Assembly (NCBI RefSeq): GCF_019443285.1
Contig: NZ_CP080327.1
Coordinates: 620,001-684,000, forward strand
Length of the DNA stretch: 64,000 bases
Direction: 5' to 3'
DNA from: Aquisediminimonas profunda
GTDB lineage: Bacteria > Pseudomonadota > Alphaproteobacteria > Sphingomonadales > Sphingomonadaceae
Of the stretch, positions 36,201 through 44,953 are shown one piece after another; position 1 is the first letter of the stretch; each line of letters begins with the position of its first letter. Made by a program: the position numbers and the translations under genes. Below the pieces are notes generated by a model. The model did no database searches and was not told the origin of the DNA. It saw only the letters and a list, made by a program, of their open reading frames with translations.

Positions 36201-36881
36201 ATGCACTATCTGGATACCGTCGCCGAAACCCCTCCAAGAACCCAAGCACGCACACGAACGCACCGATCTTCAAGGGACATCGCCATCAGGGCGCTCGACC
36301 TGTTCATCGCGATTGTCGCGCTCGTCGCGCTTGGGCCTCTCCTCGTGTTTGTTGCCGCATCGATCTTCCTGGCTGATGGGGGGTCGCCCATCTTTGCCCA
36401 CCAGCGCATTGGCCGCGGCGGCATGCGATTTGGCTGCCTAAAGTTCAGGACGATGGTTATGGATTCCCAGCAGCGACTTGAAGCCCTGCTGGCAAGAGAC
36501 CCGGTTGCACGGGCGGAATGGGATCGGGACCAGAAGCTGCGCAATGATCCCCGCGTGACCCGCCTTGGCCGCTTCTATCGCAAGGCCAGCATCGACGAAT
36601 TGCCGCAACTGATCAACGTGCTGCGGGGCGAGATGTCGATTGTCGGTCCGCGTCCGATCGTGCAGGCTGAGCGTGCGCGTTATGGTCGCCACTTCAGCGC
36701 CTATTCGTCCGTCAACCCGGGCATTACCGGCATTTGGCAAGTCTGCGGTCGCAATGATGTTTCCTATCGTCGCCGCGTGGCCTGCGATGTGCTTTACGCG
36801 CGGTCCAGGTCGCTGCCGCTCAACGTCCGTATCATTGCGATGACAATTCCAGCCGTCTTGAAAAGCGAAGGAAGCTACTGA
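36201..36881 (+). CDS. Initiating sugar-phosphate transferase (bacterial sugar transferase family)
   Basis: 226 residues. One N-terminal membrane helix (ALDLFIAIVALVALGPLLVF, about 32-51) is followed by FAHQRIGRGG, CLKFRTMVMD, RVTRLGRFYRKASIDELPQL and MSIVGPRP, the ordered motifs of the WcaJ/ExoY/PglC catalytic domain. It loads the first sugar phosphate onto undecaprenyl phosphate. It lacks the extra N-terminal helices and CoA-binding-like domain of WcaJ, so it is an ExoY/PglC-sized member. GGGA is six bases before the ATG. An in-frame ATG at 36162 is less likely. The only initiating enzyme visible for the whole locus. Confidence 0.87.
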   Translation: MHYLDTVAETPPRTQARTRTHRSSRDIAIRALDLFIAIVALVALGPLLVFVAASIFLADGGSPIFAHQRIGRGGMRFGCLKFRTMVMDSQQRLEALLARDPVARAEWDRDQKLRNDPRVTRLGRFYRKASIDELPQLINVLRGEMSIVGPRPIVQAERARYGRHFSAYSSVNPGITGIWQVCGRNDVSYRRRVACDVLYARSRSLPLNVRIIAMTIPAVLKSEGSY

Positions 36882-36887
36882 CGGACG

Positions 36888-38108
36888 TTACTGGCGCTTT
36901 GCGGGCCTTCCCGCGCTGGCTTCCATCCACTCAAGCATCTCGCACCCGATCGTTCGTGCATCGAAGCGATGCGCGTCCTGCTCTGCAGTGTTCCGCCAGG
37001 CTTTAAGGTCTTCCGGCCTGTCCAGCACGTCGCCGAGTGCTGCTCGCCAGCCCGAAAGAGTCGTGTCGTGAACAAGTCGCCCATTCTCGCGATCACGGAC
37101 CAGTTCCGGTATGCCGCCGCGGGCGCTGCCCATGACCGGCAGGCCGAGGCCCAGCGCCTGAATGACCACGCCGGGCGAGTTTTCCGCCCAGATGGACGGG
37201 ATGCAGAGCAGGTCGCTCTCCATCATCTGGTCGGCGAGCTCCTGATGCGAAATGAAGCCGAGAAAATTGCACCAGGGCGCATCGCCGAAGCGGGCGCGCA
37301 GTTCGGCCTCCTGCTGACCCTGTCCGGCCAGCGTCAGCGTCACGCGCCGGTCCCGCGCAAGCGCTTCGACGGCACCTAGCAGCATTTCGACGCCCTTGGA
37401 GTCGTGAATTCGGCCGGCGTACAGGAGGCGCAGATCGTCACTTTGTGTGCGTGCTCGGGTCGGCCTCGGGTAGGTGTTCGGATTGAGGATGACGGCGTGC
37501 GGATAGTCCTTCACGGGAAAATGGCGTGAAAGTGTCTCCAGGTTCGCGCGCGACGGCGAAACGAAGCTGACCGAGGATTGCTGGCGGATGAGGCCAAGCT
37601 TGTAGCGCGTCGAGAGGGCGCAAGGTGCGCAGTGGCCGGAACAATCCTTGCCATTCTTGAACATGCTCATGCGGATGCACGCAAGCCCGAGATCTGGCAG
37701 GACATAGTTGACCGGAATTCGCCGCTTGGCGACCTCCTTGAGCAAGGGATAACCCAACCCCTGCAGCAAATGCACATTGACCAGATCGGGGGCGAAATCG
37801 TCGAGGATGCGACCAAAGGCCGGGCGCAGGCGTTGGTCGAAATGGTCCTGGAGATGCCACAGCGGCTTCTTCAGCCTCCCGGCATCATAGAAGCGAAAGA
37901 CGGGGTAGATGTGCGGCGTCTCGAGCCGCGCCACCCTGATGCCGGGTGCGATAGTCTCATCGCCGTCCGGTTCATCAAGATCCGACGCCCTGACGACAAT
38001 CACCTCATGGCCGGCCGACACCAGCAGGTCGGATAGGTTGCGGGCGGACACTTCGGCACCCCCAAGCATTTTTGGCGGATAGAGCGAGGCGATCTGAAGG
38101 ACGCGCAT
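36888..38108 (-). CDS. Glycosyltransferase family 4
   Basis: 406 residues from the ATG at 38108, which overlaps the upstream flippase stop by one base (TGATG); the in-frame extension to 38249 lies inside that gene. The opening LQIASLYPPKMLGGAEVSAR is a classic GT4 start. A cysteine-rich insert, CIRMSMFKNGKDCSGHCAPC, lies near residue 150. The donor site has RLLYAGRIHDSKGVEMLL and SIWAENSPGVVIQALGLGLPV (E-x7-Q in place of E-x7-E). It converges on the sugar transferase with a six-base gap. Confidence 0.88.
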   Translation of the reverse strand: MRVLQIASLYPPKMLGGAEVSARNLSDLLVSAGHEVIVVRASDLDEPDGDETIAPGIRVARLETPHIYPVFRFYDAGRLKKPLWHLQDHFDQRLRPAFGRILDDFAPDLVNVHLLQGLGYPLLKEVAKRRIPVNYVLPDLGLACIRMSMFKNGKDCSGHCAPCALSTRYKLGLIRQQSSVSFVSPSRANLETLSRHFPVKDYPHAVILNPNTYPRPTRARTQSDDLRLLYAGRIHDSKGVEMLLGAVEALARDRRVTLTLAGQGQQEAELRARFGDAPWCNFLGFISHQELADQMMESDLLCIPSIWAENSPGVVIQALGLGLPVMGSARGGIPELVRDRENGRLVHDTTLSGWRAALGDVLDRPEDLKAWRNTAEQDAHRFDARTIGCEMLEWMEASAGRPAKRQ

Positions 38109-39367
38109 CAGGACGACCTTCCGATTGCCAGCGCCCGGACTTCCATCCGCTTCCAGGCGATATAGCGCAGGCCAAACAGGATCAGCGCCGATGCCAAGGC
38201 AGCAACCGCGGCGCCAATGATGCCTAGCAGCGGAATGGCTAAAAGGCATCCTGCGACGCCGAGAATCAGGCCCGCAATGTTGAAGACCGCATAATGGCCG
38301 TCGCGTTCAGAGGCAGCAAAGGCCAGGTTCATGAAATCCGAAAGCAGTTTGAATGCATAGGCCGCCAGCAGCAGCGGAACGAGCCCGAAGGCCTCGAGAA
38401 TCTCTGGCTTCCCGGAAATCCGCGCTGCGATCCAGGTTGCTGGCGCTGCCGCGATGAGGCCGCCCAGACCGACAAGTGCTGTCGTCCGAAAGCGCGTCCC
38501 CAGCGCATCGCGCAAACCGGCAACGCCGCCCGATAGCCAGGCAGCACGAAGCTGGGGCTGATAGACCTGCACCGTTGCCGCAAGGCAGATGATGTAGGCC
38601 GAGTTGATGATGGAGGCGTAGAAGAAATAGATGCCAGCCGAGCGGACGTCCTCAATCGCCGAGATGATGAAGCGATCGAGATAGACGCTGCCGGCAAGCC
38701 CGAGGTCACTCAGATAGATTTTGGCCGCCCCCGCACCGACCGAGGCCACAAACCCGTCCTGGGCGACACCGCCCCCGGTCTTGAGCATGGCGATGAGGTC
38801 CCGGCGATAGTGCAAGGCAAGCAGGCCGTGGCTGACCGCAAGTCCGCACAGCCAGAACCAGGCCAGTACCTCGATCGACCGGCACATTGGCAGCACGAAG
38901 GCCGCAACCATGAAGGGCAGGACCCAGGCACCATTGCGCAGGAAGAGCAGCACATTGGCAAAGGTGGATCGGCTCCGCGCAAGGAGCGCAACCTGCAGAT
39001 CGAAACCAAGCAGTTCGAGCATCAGGATTGCGACCGCAAGCAAGGGCGATATTGGCAGCGACAGGTGGCCAAAATTGGAGAGGGCGAGCAGGATGCTCAT
39101 GCAGCACGCCCCAGCGAGGATCGAGACCCTCAGGCGTTCCCGCGCAAGCCCGACAGCTTCGGCATGGCCGATCCCGACAAGGCGCCGGGCCAGGAAGAAG
39201 TTCAACCCCAAACCAGCGACCGAAGGCAGCAGACCGGCTGCGCCGGCCATCAGGGCAAAAGTGCCGATGTCAGCCAGTGTCATGTAGCGCGCCATGAATA
39301 TGGCAAGCAGGAAGCGCGAACCGAGCCCCGTCATGCGAAGCGCGGCATTGATCAGGCCGACGCTCAT
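38108..39367 (-). CDS. Wzx-like polysaccharide flippase (second copy)
   Basis: 419 residues from the ATG at 39367; codons up to 39403 precede the first helix and were left out. About twelve hydrophobic segments. The N-terminal block LGSRFLLAIFMARYMTLADI followed by GTFALMAGA resembles the first two helices of the MOP flippases. Its role is translocation of a lipid-linked repeat unit. It is followed by the GT4 gene with one-base overlap, so the two are translationally coupled. Confidence 0.82.
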   Translation of the reverse strand: MSVGLINAALRMTGLGSRFLLAIFMARYMTLADIGTFALMAGAAGLLPSVAGLGLNFFLARRLVGIGHAEAVGLARERLRVSILAGACCMSILLALSNFGHLSLPISPLLAVAILMLELLGFDLQVALLARSRSTFANVLLFLRNGAWVLPFMVAAFVLPMCRSIEVLAWFWLCGLAVSHGLLALHYRRDLIAMLKTGGGVAQDGFVASVGAGAAKIYLSDLGLAGSVYLDRFIISAIEDVRSAGIYFFYASIINSAYIICLAATVQVYQPQLRAAWLSGGVAGLRDALGTRFRTTALVGLGGLIAAAPATWIAARISGKPEILEAFGLVPLLLAAYAFKLLSDFMNLAFAASERDGHYAVFNIAGLILGVAGCLLAIPLLGIIGAAVAALASALILFGLRYIAWKRMEVRALAIGRSS

Positions 39368-39447
39368 GCCGCTGCCCCTGAAGCGCCAACATTTCGCGGG
39401 CACCAGAAATTAACGAATGGCTCGTTACGCGATTGTCCACGGAAACT

Positions 39448-40467
39448 ATGCGCATCTTGTTCGACAGCCGCTGGATAGCGCCGCACGGCATCGGCCGCGT
39501 CGCGCGCGAATATCGCGACCGGCTGGCGCGGGACTTTGATCTTGTCGAGCTCGTCGACGGGCCGAAGCCGTCGAGCCCGATGGACTGGTGGTACCTCGGG
39601 CAGGCGTTCCGGCGTTCCGGTGCGGATCTTCTTTTCGTTCCGGGTTACAATGGAACGCCGCTCGCAGGCCGACGGCAGCTGTTCATCATTCACGATCTTA
39701 TCCATTTCGGCAAAGCCGAGCCGGACGGGTTTCGCAAACGCCTCTATTACAACAGCATCACACGATTGGCTGCGGCGCGCGCCAAGGTGCTGACGGTGTC
39801 GCAGGCCTCGGCTGATGACCTCGGGCGACGATGGCCGGAAACAAGGGGCCATGTTGGCGTGATTCCAAACGGGATTTCGGAACAGTTTGCGGCTCGTTGC
39901 GGCGTGCCTGGTGGCAAGAGAGCCGGGCTTGTCCTGTTCGGCAACGCGCGCTGGCACAAGAATCTCCCCGCCATGCTTGAAGCCGTTGCCCTCTGGCAGG
40001 CACAGAGCCCGGTACAATCGCAAGCCCGGGTCACGATCATCGGGGCAGACGAACCGGCGCGCACGCTTGCTGCCAGGGCCGGTGTCCGCAATCTGGCCAT
40101 TGAACGCAGTTTGAGCGACGAAGGCCTGGCGGCCTTGCTTGCACGATCTTCGGCCTTGCTGTTCTGCTCGCATGCCGAAGGTTTCGGCCTGCCGATCCTC
40201 GAGGCCATTGCGTGTGGCTGTCCGGTTGTCGCGTCCGATCTCCCCGTGATGCGCGAAGTCGGTCAGTGTGGTTGTGTCTTTGTCGATCCCAAATCCACTG
40301 CGGACATCGCCCGCGGCATTGATCGTGCCATTGGCCTGACGAGCGACGAACAGTCGCGCGCCGCACTGGTCGCCAGTCACGGCTGGGACGCGAGCTATGC
40401 AATGGTCGCCGCTCACATCCGGGCCCTTGCCGAAGCGGTCGGGCCGCTGCGGACCTCTGGACGCTGA
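39448..40467 (+). CDS. Glycosyltransferase family 4
   Basis: 339 residues from the ATG at 39448 (an in-frame TTG at 39433 is an alternative). The opening is ILFDSRWIAPHGIGRVAREY. HDLIHFGKAEPDGFRKR, TVSQASADDL and VIPNGISEQF follow, all typical of the mannosyl- and rhamnosyltransferase-like GT4 branch. The donor motif reads SHAEGFGLPILEAIACGCPVVA, with E-x7-E as EGFGLPILE. It stands alone on the plus strand between two minus-strand runs, with the Wzy-like gene converging on it eight bases away. Confidence 0.88.
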   Translation: MRILFDSRWIAPHGIGRVAREYRDRLARDFDLVELVDGPKPSSPMDWWYLGQAFRRSGADLLFVPGYNGTPLAGRRQLFIIHDLIHFGKAEPDGFRKRLYYNSITRLAAARAKVLTVSQASADDLGRRWPETRGHVGVIPNGISEQFAARCGVPGGKRAGLVLFGNARWHKNLPAMLEAVALWQAQSPVQSQARVTIIGADEPARTLAARAGVRNLAIERSLSDEGLAALLARSSALLFCSHAEGFGLPILEAIACGCPVVASDLPVMREVGQCGCVFVDPKSTADIARGIDRAIGLTSDEQSRAALVASHGWDASYAMVAAHIRALAEAVGPLRTSGR

Positions 40468-40475
40468 AGATCCGG

Positions 40476-41801
40476 TCATGCCGGGCGTTCGCTGCGCGAC
40501 GGCCGACGGCTGCGCGGTCGGGCACAGGCAATGGCCAGAATCATTGAAGGCAGAATGCTTTCGATGACGTTGGCCGCCGTGCCGATCCCCAGCATGGCTA
40601 TGATCAGCACAAAATCGCGCCGCCCGCGGCTGCCTGCGGCAATGGCCCTTTGCCCGCCGCGAAACATCAGGACGCCAAACACCAGCGAAGCGAGGCCGAA
40701 CGTCACGCACAGGTAGATGGCAAGATTGTCGCCCGGATTATAGCTGTCGGGATGCGAGAGCTGCTGAGGGGAGCCGATACTTCCCAGCCCCCGGCCAAAG
40801 ACCCATTGAACGGGATCATAGCGGTCGATCATCGCAATCGCATTCGGCCAGGTGTTGAGCACGCGATCGGCAAAGGAACTGTAGTCCGCTCCGACCCCCG
40901 TTCCGGCCGGGTAGAGTTGCGGACCATAGGTCATCGCCAGAAAGGGCCCTGCAAAGACCAGCAGCAACCAGAAGGCCATCAGTGCCGACGCCGCCCAGCG
41001 ACGGCGCGCCGCGCCGGAGTCCCTGATCCGGCCCACAAGGAAATAGGTGAGCGGCAGCAAGGCCATGGCAAGCATCGGCGATTTGGAGGTCGTGTAGTAG
41101 ATTGCAACAAGGCCCACGGCCCAGAAGCCGGCGCGCCACGCCAATGACTTTGTCCGGTGTTCCAGCGCGACATAGCAGATCAGGATCTGCGCCGCGGCAG
41201 TGTAGCTGGCCCGTGTGAAGCCGGAGAGGCGCGGCATCCCATAGGCTTCCCAATCGCGTGCAGCCACCATCTGGCGGCCAAGCACTTCATAGCTGGCATC
41301 GACCCAGGGATAACGGACCACAATGTTGAGGAGCACCCCCGCCGTCGCAATGAAGAAGATCGGCACCATCGCTCCGACAAGGCGATCATGCATGCGCCTT
41401 TGGGTGATCGCGAGTGCGACGAGAAAGGACAGCCAGATATAGAGCGCGAAGCCGACTTCGCCGAGGCTTCGTCCCATCGCGAATGACAAGCCGATCGCGA
41501 TGAGCGCAAATGCCAGTGTCGCAAGCATGGGTGCAGCGGACTCGGTATCGCCAAGGCGCGCGACAAAATGGCAAAGAAGCGCAATGATCGCGATCCCGGC
41601 CGGCGAATAGGCAAGCATCGTCAGCCCCACTGCCGGAAGCGCAAACCGGATGACGCCACCAAACGCATCGAAATAGAGATAGGCCGTGGCCGAAACGATC
41701 AGGGCAAGGCCTGCAAATTCGTCGAGCGCACTGCTGGTGCGCGCTTCCCCTGCATGGGGCTTCAGGGAGAATGTCTCACGAAAGCTGGCCGCAAGAGTCA
41801 T
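40476..41801 (-). CDS. Wzy/O-antigen-ligase-like membrane protein (first copy)
   Basis: 441 residues from the ATG at 41801; the upstream in-frame codons lie in the GT4 gene. About eleven transmembrane helices. A large polar loop at about 310-370 holds RYDPVQWVFGRGLGSIGSPQ, the G-x-G-type segment seen before the last helices of O-antigen polymerases and ligases. It would polymerise or ligate lipid-linked repeats on the periplasmic side. Lies four bases after the GT4 gene 41806-42999 in a three-gene minus-strand run. Confidence 0.82.
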   Translation of the reverse strand: MTLAASFRETFSLKPHAGEARTSSALDEFAGLALIVSATAYLYFDAFGGVIRFALPAVGLTMLAYSPAGIAIIALLCHFVARLGDTESAAPMLATLAFALIAIGLSFAMGRSLGEVGFALYIWLSFLVALAITQRRMHDRLVGAMVPIFFIATAGVLLNIVVRYPWVDASYEVLGRQMVAARDWEAYGMPRLSGFTRASYTAAAQILICYVALEHRTKSLAWRAGFWAVGLVAIYYTTSKSPMLAMALLPLTYFLVGRIRDSGAARRRWAASALMAFWLLLVFAGPFLAMTYGPQLYPAGTGVGADYSSFADRVLNTWPNAIAMIDRYDPVQWVFGRGLGSIGSPQQLSHPDSYNPGDNLAIYLCVTFGLASLVFGVLMFRGGQRAIAAGSRGRRDFVLIIAMLGIGTAANVIESILPSMILAIACARPRSRRPSRSERPA

Positions 41802-41805
41802 GGCC

Positions 41806-42999
41806 TCAGTCCTTGGCTCTTGCGCCGGGCCGCAGTTCTTGCGCCGTCGCCAGGGCATCCCCGACAAAGGCGCCGAACTCTGCCATGAACCGTCCTTTGG
41901 CAAAGCCCAATGCATGCCGTCTGATGGCGGCGGGTTCGAACCGGTCTTCCCGGCCTTCAAAGGCCAGCATGGCCTCACTCAGGGATTCGACCGTCTGTTC
42001 TGCAAAGAACAGGCCGGTCTTGCCGTCGACAACGGTCTCCCGGGCGCCGCCACGCCCATAGGCAATCACCGGCCGCCCGGACGCCATGGCTTCAACCGGC
42101 GCAATGCCGAAATCCTCTTCGCCCGGCATCAGGAAAGCCCGGCATTCGGAATAATGACGCTTCAGATCGGCGAACGAACATCGCCCGACAAACTCGATCG
42201 TCGGTCCGGCACTGGCCCGCAACCGCGCGGTTTCAGGGCCGTCACCCGTGATGACAAGCTTGCGGCCGAGCGCGTTGCACGCTGCAATGGCAAGGTCGAT
42301 CCGCTTGTACGAGACGTGCCGTCCGGTGATGAGATAATAATCGCCACGCGTTTCGCTCACGGCAAAATCATCGACATCGACAGGCGGGTGAATGACATGC
42401 GCAGGCCGCCGATAATAGCGGTTGATCCGCGAGGCCACATAGCGCGAGTTGGCTATGAACCGGTCCACGCGCAGGCTCGACGCCTGGTCCCAGAGCCTCA
42501 GCCGTGTGATGCAGAGCGAAAGGACCAGCCGCTGCAGCCAGCCCGCGCTTTCGCGGTATTCGTGATACTGGTCCCACAGGTACCGCATCGGCGAATGGCA
42601 ATAGCAGATGTGCACGGCATCGAGCGGGGGCACGATGCCCTTGGCCGGGCCGGATTCGCTTGAAATGATGAGATCATATCCCCGCAGGTCGAGGTTCTCG
42701 AGTGCGGTGGGCATCAAGGGAAGAAGCGCGCGATAATGGCGCGCTGCACCCGGTATACGCTGGAGGAAGCTCGTCCGGAGACGGTCGCGCGGAACAATTG
42801 TTCGGGAAAATGCGGGATCCTCGACAAGTGTGAAGACATCGGCCTGCGGAAAGAGTTCCAGCATCGCCTTGACCACATTTTCACCGCCGCCGCTGCCGAC
42901 CAGCCAGTAATGGACGATCGCGACTTTCGGCGGTCTGGCCTTGCTTTCAAGAACGTGAGCACCACGCACAGTGGCTTGCAGATCCAGCTCAACGCGCAT
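41806..42999 (-). CDS. Glycosyltransferase family 4, WbaZ-like
   Basis: 397 residues. VAIVHYWLVGSGGGENVVKAM near residue 26-46 and HICYCHSPMRYLWDQYHEYR near residue 130 are highly typical of the WbaZ-like mannosyltransferase branch. YYLITGRHVSYKRIDLAI and PGEEDFGIAPVEAMASGRPV complete the donor site (E-x7-E as EDFGIAPVE). It probably adds mannose or a similar sugar to the repeat (inference). Its start overlaps the stop of the GT2 gene upstream by eleven bases. Confidence 0.9.
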   Translation of the reverse strand: MRVELDLQATVRGAHVLESKARPPKVAIVHYWLVGSGGGENVVKAMLELFPQADVFTLVEDPAFSRTIVPRDRLRTSFLQRIPGAARHYRALLPLMPTALENLDLRGYDLIISSESGPAKGIVPPLDAVHICYCHSPMRYLWDQYHEYRESAGWLQRLVLSLCITRLRLWDQASSLRVDRFIANSRYVASRINRYYRRPAHVIHPPVDVDDFAVSETRGDYYLITGRHVSYKRIDLAIAACNALGRKLVITGDGPETARLRASAGPTIEFVGRCSFADLKRHYSECRAFLMPGEEDFGIAPVEAMASGRPVIAYGRGGARETVVDGKTGLFFAEQTVESLSEAMLAFEGREDRFEPAAIRRHALGFAKGRFMAEFGAFVGDALATAQELRPGARAKD

Positions 43000-44200
43000 T
43001 CGGCCCCCCGGATTTTCCGTGATTCAGTGAAAGAGTTTCGGCCCGGATCGAGAGCGCTGGGTCCCACACGGTGTAGGTCCGCCGCGTGAACAGGGATTCG
43101 AGCACGCCCGCCGCGACTCCGGCCAGGCTGAGGGTTGCACTCGACAGGGCCGAAAATGGCCGCACATCGAGGGAATGACCAATCAGCAGCGCAGCCAGAC
43201 CCGCTGCGACGACTGCGGTCGCCATCGCCGCGCCATAGGCAAGCGCAACGGCCGCAATCAAGCACAGGGCCCCGGCTCCAAGGAAGAAAGGCGTGAGCCA
43301 TTTCATGACCCGGTGCGACAGATAGGCATAGAGTTGCAGCCACGGCATCCGGCGCAGTTCGGGCCAGAGCACACGGTGGACATTGGCCGCCTGACAGGCA
43401 ATGCGCCGCTTGCGCTGCTTTTCCTCGACTGCGCCGACGGCGCTGCGTTCAAAGACACGGACATGGTCCGCCGAATGGATACGGGCACCTGCAATCAGCA
43501 CCCGAAGGCTCAGGTAGAGATCGTCAATCAGGTGCGGTGGCGGCGGCTGGTGCAACGACCTGCGGAGCATGAACATTGCCCCGTCGACACCGATGACGCC
43601 GACCGTGTGGCTTTCGATGCGCTTGATGGCCTCTTCGAGGCGCCAGTAGAGCGCGCCAATGGCGCTCGTCGGAGATTCGCGGCGATTTGAATAGATGAGG
43701 TGCGCCGTCACGCAGCCGATCGTCGGATCGGCAAAGGGTCGCGCAAGCTCAACCGCACAGCCAATGTCACTCTCGACATTGGCGTCGGTGAAGAGAATCA
43801 GCTCGCTCTCCGATCGTTCGACGAGCAGGTTCATGCCGTAGGTCTTGCCGGCACGAGCCTTTCCAACCACCAGATCGATCCGGTCGGAATAAGGCTCGAG
43901 CAGCGCGACAGTCCTGTCCGTGGGCGCATCGGCGTATACGTGAATCGTTGCCGGCCCATAGGCTCTGGCAACCTCAAGCAGCCGCTCGACCTTGGCGACA
44001 ATCACCTTTTCCTCATTGTAGGCACTCAGGCAGATGGCAAGCGACGGGCGCGGTCCGAGGGCAGAGGAAAGCGCAGGTTTCGGAGACTTGCGGCAGAACA
44101 GCCTGAGGCTCAGCGGGTAAAAGACAAAGCAGTGCCCAGCCAGCGCAAGCAGGGCCAGCGCAAGCAGTGTGAGGGTCGCGGTCAACGGTGTCGAGAGCAA
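42989..44200 (-). CDS. Membrane-anchored family 2 glycosyltransferase
   Basis: 403 residues from a TTG start with GGAGG four bases upstream. An N-terminal transmembrane helix (about 8-30) is followed by a GT-A domain with ICLSAYNEEKVIVAKVERLL and LILFTDANVESD (metal site DAN), the downstream VIGVDGAMFMLRR acceptor loop and a QRKRRIACQ segment near residue 260. Two or three C-terminal helices follow. The layout matches processive or polymer-type GT2 proteins such as HasA-like synthases, though the usual QxxRW is only approximated. It is divergent from the wza-like gene across a 182-base spacer. Confidence 0.87.
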   Translation of the reverse strand: MLSTPLTATLTLLALALLALAGHCFVFYPLSLRLFCRKSPKPALSSALGPRPSLAICLSAYNEEKVIVAKVERLLEVARAYGPATIHVYADAPTDRTVALLEPYSDRIDLVVGKARAGKTYGMNLLVERSESELILFTDANVESDIGCAVELARPFADPTIGCVTAHLIYSNRRESPTSAIGALYWRLEEAIKRIESHTVGVIGVDGAMFMLRRSLHQPPPPHLIDDLYLSLRVLIAGARIHSADHVRVFERSAVGAVEEKQRKRRIACQAANVHRVLWPELRRMPWLQLYAYLSHRVMKWLTPFFLGAGALCLIAAVALAYGAAMATAVVAAGLAALLIGHSLDVRPFSALSSATLSLAGVAAGVLESLFTRRTYTVWDPALSIRAETLSLNHGKSGGPNAR

Positions 44201-44382
44201 GAATCCTCCATCGGCAGGACTCCGCTGTCGCAGATGATCGTTAACGATTTGCCAAACTATTTAGCCCCGATTTCCGCACGCTTTCTCGGCGCGTTTACTT
44301 TGTGGCAAGGTTTGCATCGCAGTGCAGCATCTCCATTTTTTGCGGACGGGCGATGTCCGCGCGAGTCGTTTGGGGACTGCCT

Positions 44383-44952
44383 ATGCCGCGCTTTATACAT
44401 GCGATCGCCGCCACTCTCATGGTCTTGACCGGGACTGCCGGCCTGGCGTCCGACATGCCGGATGGAGCCCGTCCGCCCGCTGATCCCGTCTCGCAAAACT
44501 ACACGCTCGGGATCGACGACAAGCTGGCGCTCACGGTCTATGGCGAAGATGGCCTGACCGGCGAACAACAGGTTGGCCCTGACGGCTCCATTGCCGTTCC
44601 GCTGATCGGCAAGGTCCGGGCCGAGGGCCGCACAGTCGATGCCGTTAGCGCCGAGATCCGGGATAGGCTTGCTGCCGGGTATCTCCGCAACCCGAGCGTC
44701 TCGATTGCCATACTGACCTTCAGGCCCTTCTACATTCTGGGCGAAGTCAACAAGCCGGGCGAATATGCCTATCGCAAGGGTCTGTCTGTTGCAGAGGCCG
44801 TCGCGACGGCACAGGGCTTCAGCTACCGGGCGCGCAAGAAATATGTCTTCGTGAAACGTGCGGGCGCCAGCGAGGAGCAGAAGCTTGAATTGCGCCCGGA
44901 CCTGCTTGTCATGCCGGGCGACACACTGCGGATCGGTGAGCGCTACTTCTGA
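44383..44952 (+). CDS. Short Wza-like polysaccharide export protein
   Basis: 189 residues from the ATG at 44383 (GGGGAC nearby). A signal peptide (about 1-23) has no lipobox cysteine. It is followed by a Poly_export domain, YTLGIDDKLALTVYGEDGLTGEQ and GSIAVPLIGKVRAEGRT, and a single SLBB domain with FYILGEVNKPGEYAYRKGL. The protein ends just after it (PGDTLRIGERYF). E. coli Wza is about 379 residues, with further SLBB repeats and an outer-membrane helix, both missing here. It should be a periplasmic ring that works with the adjacent beta-barrel and the Wzc-like kinase. Confidence 0.87.
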   Translation: MPRFIHAIAATLMVLTGTAGLASDMPDGARPPADPVSQNYTLGIDDKLALTVYGEDGLTGEQQVGPDGSIAVPLIGKVRAEGRTVDAVSAEIRDRLAAGYLRNPSVSIAILTFRPFYILGEVNKPGEYAYRKGLSVAEAVATAQGFSYRARKKYVFVKRAGASEEQKLELRPDLLVMPGDTLRIGERYF

Positions 44953-44953
44953 A

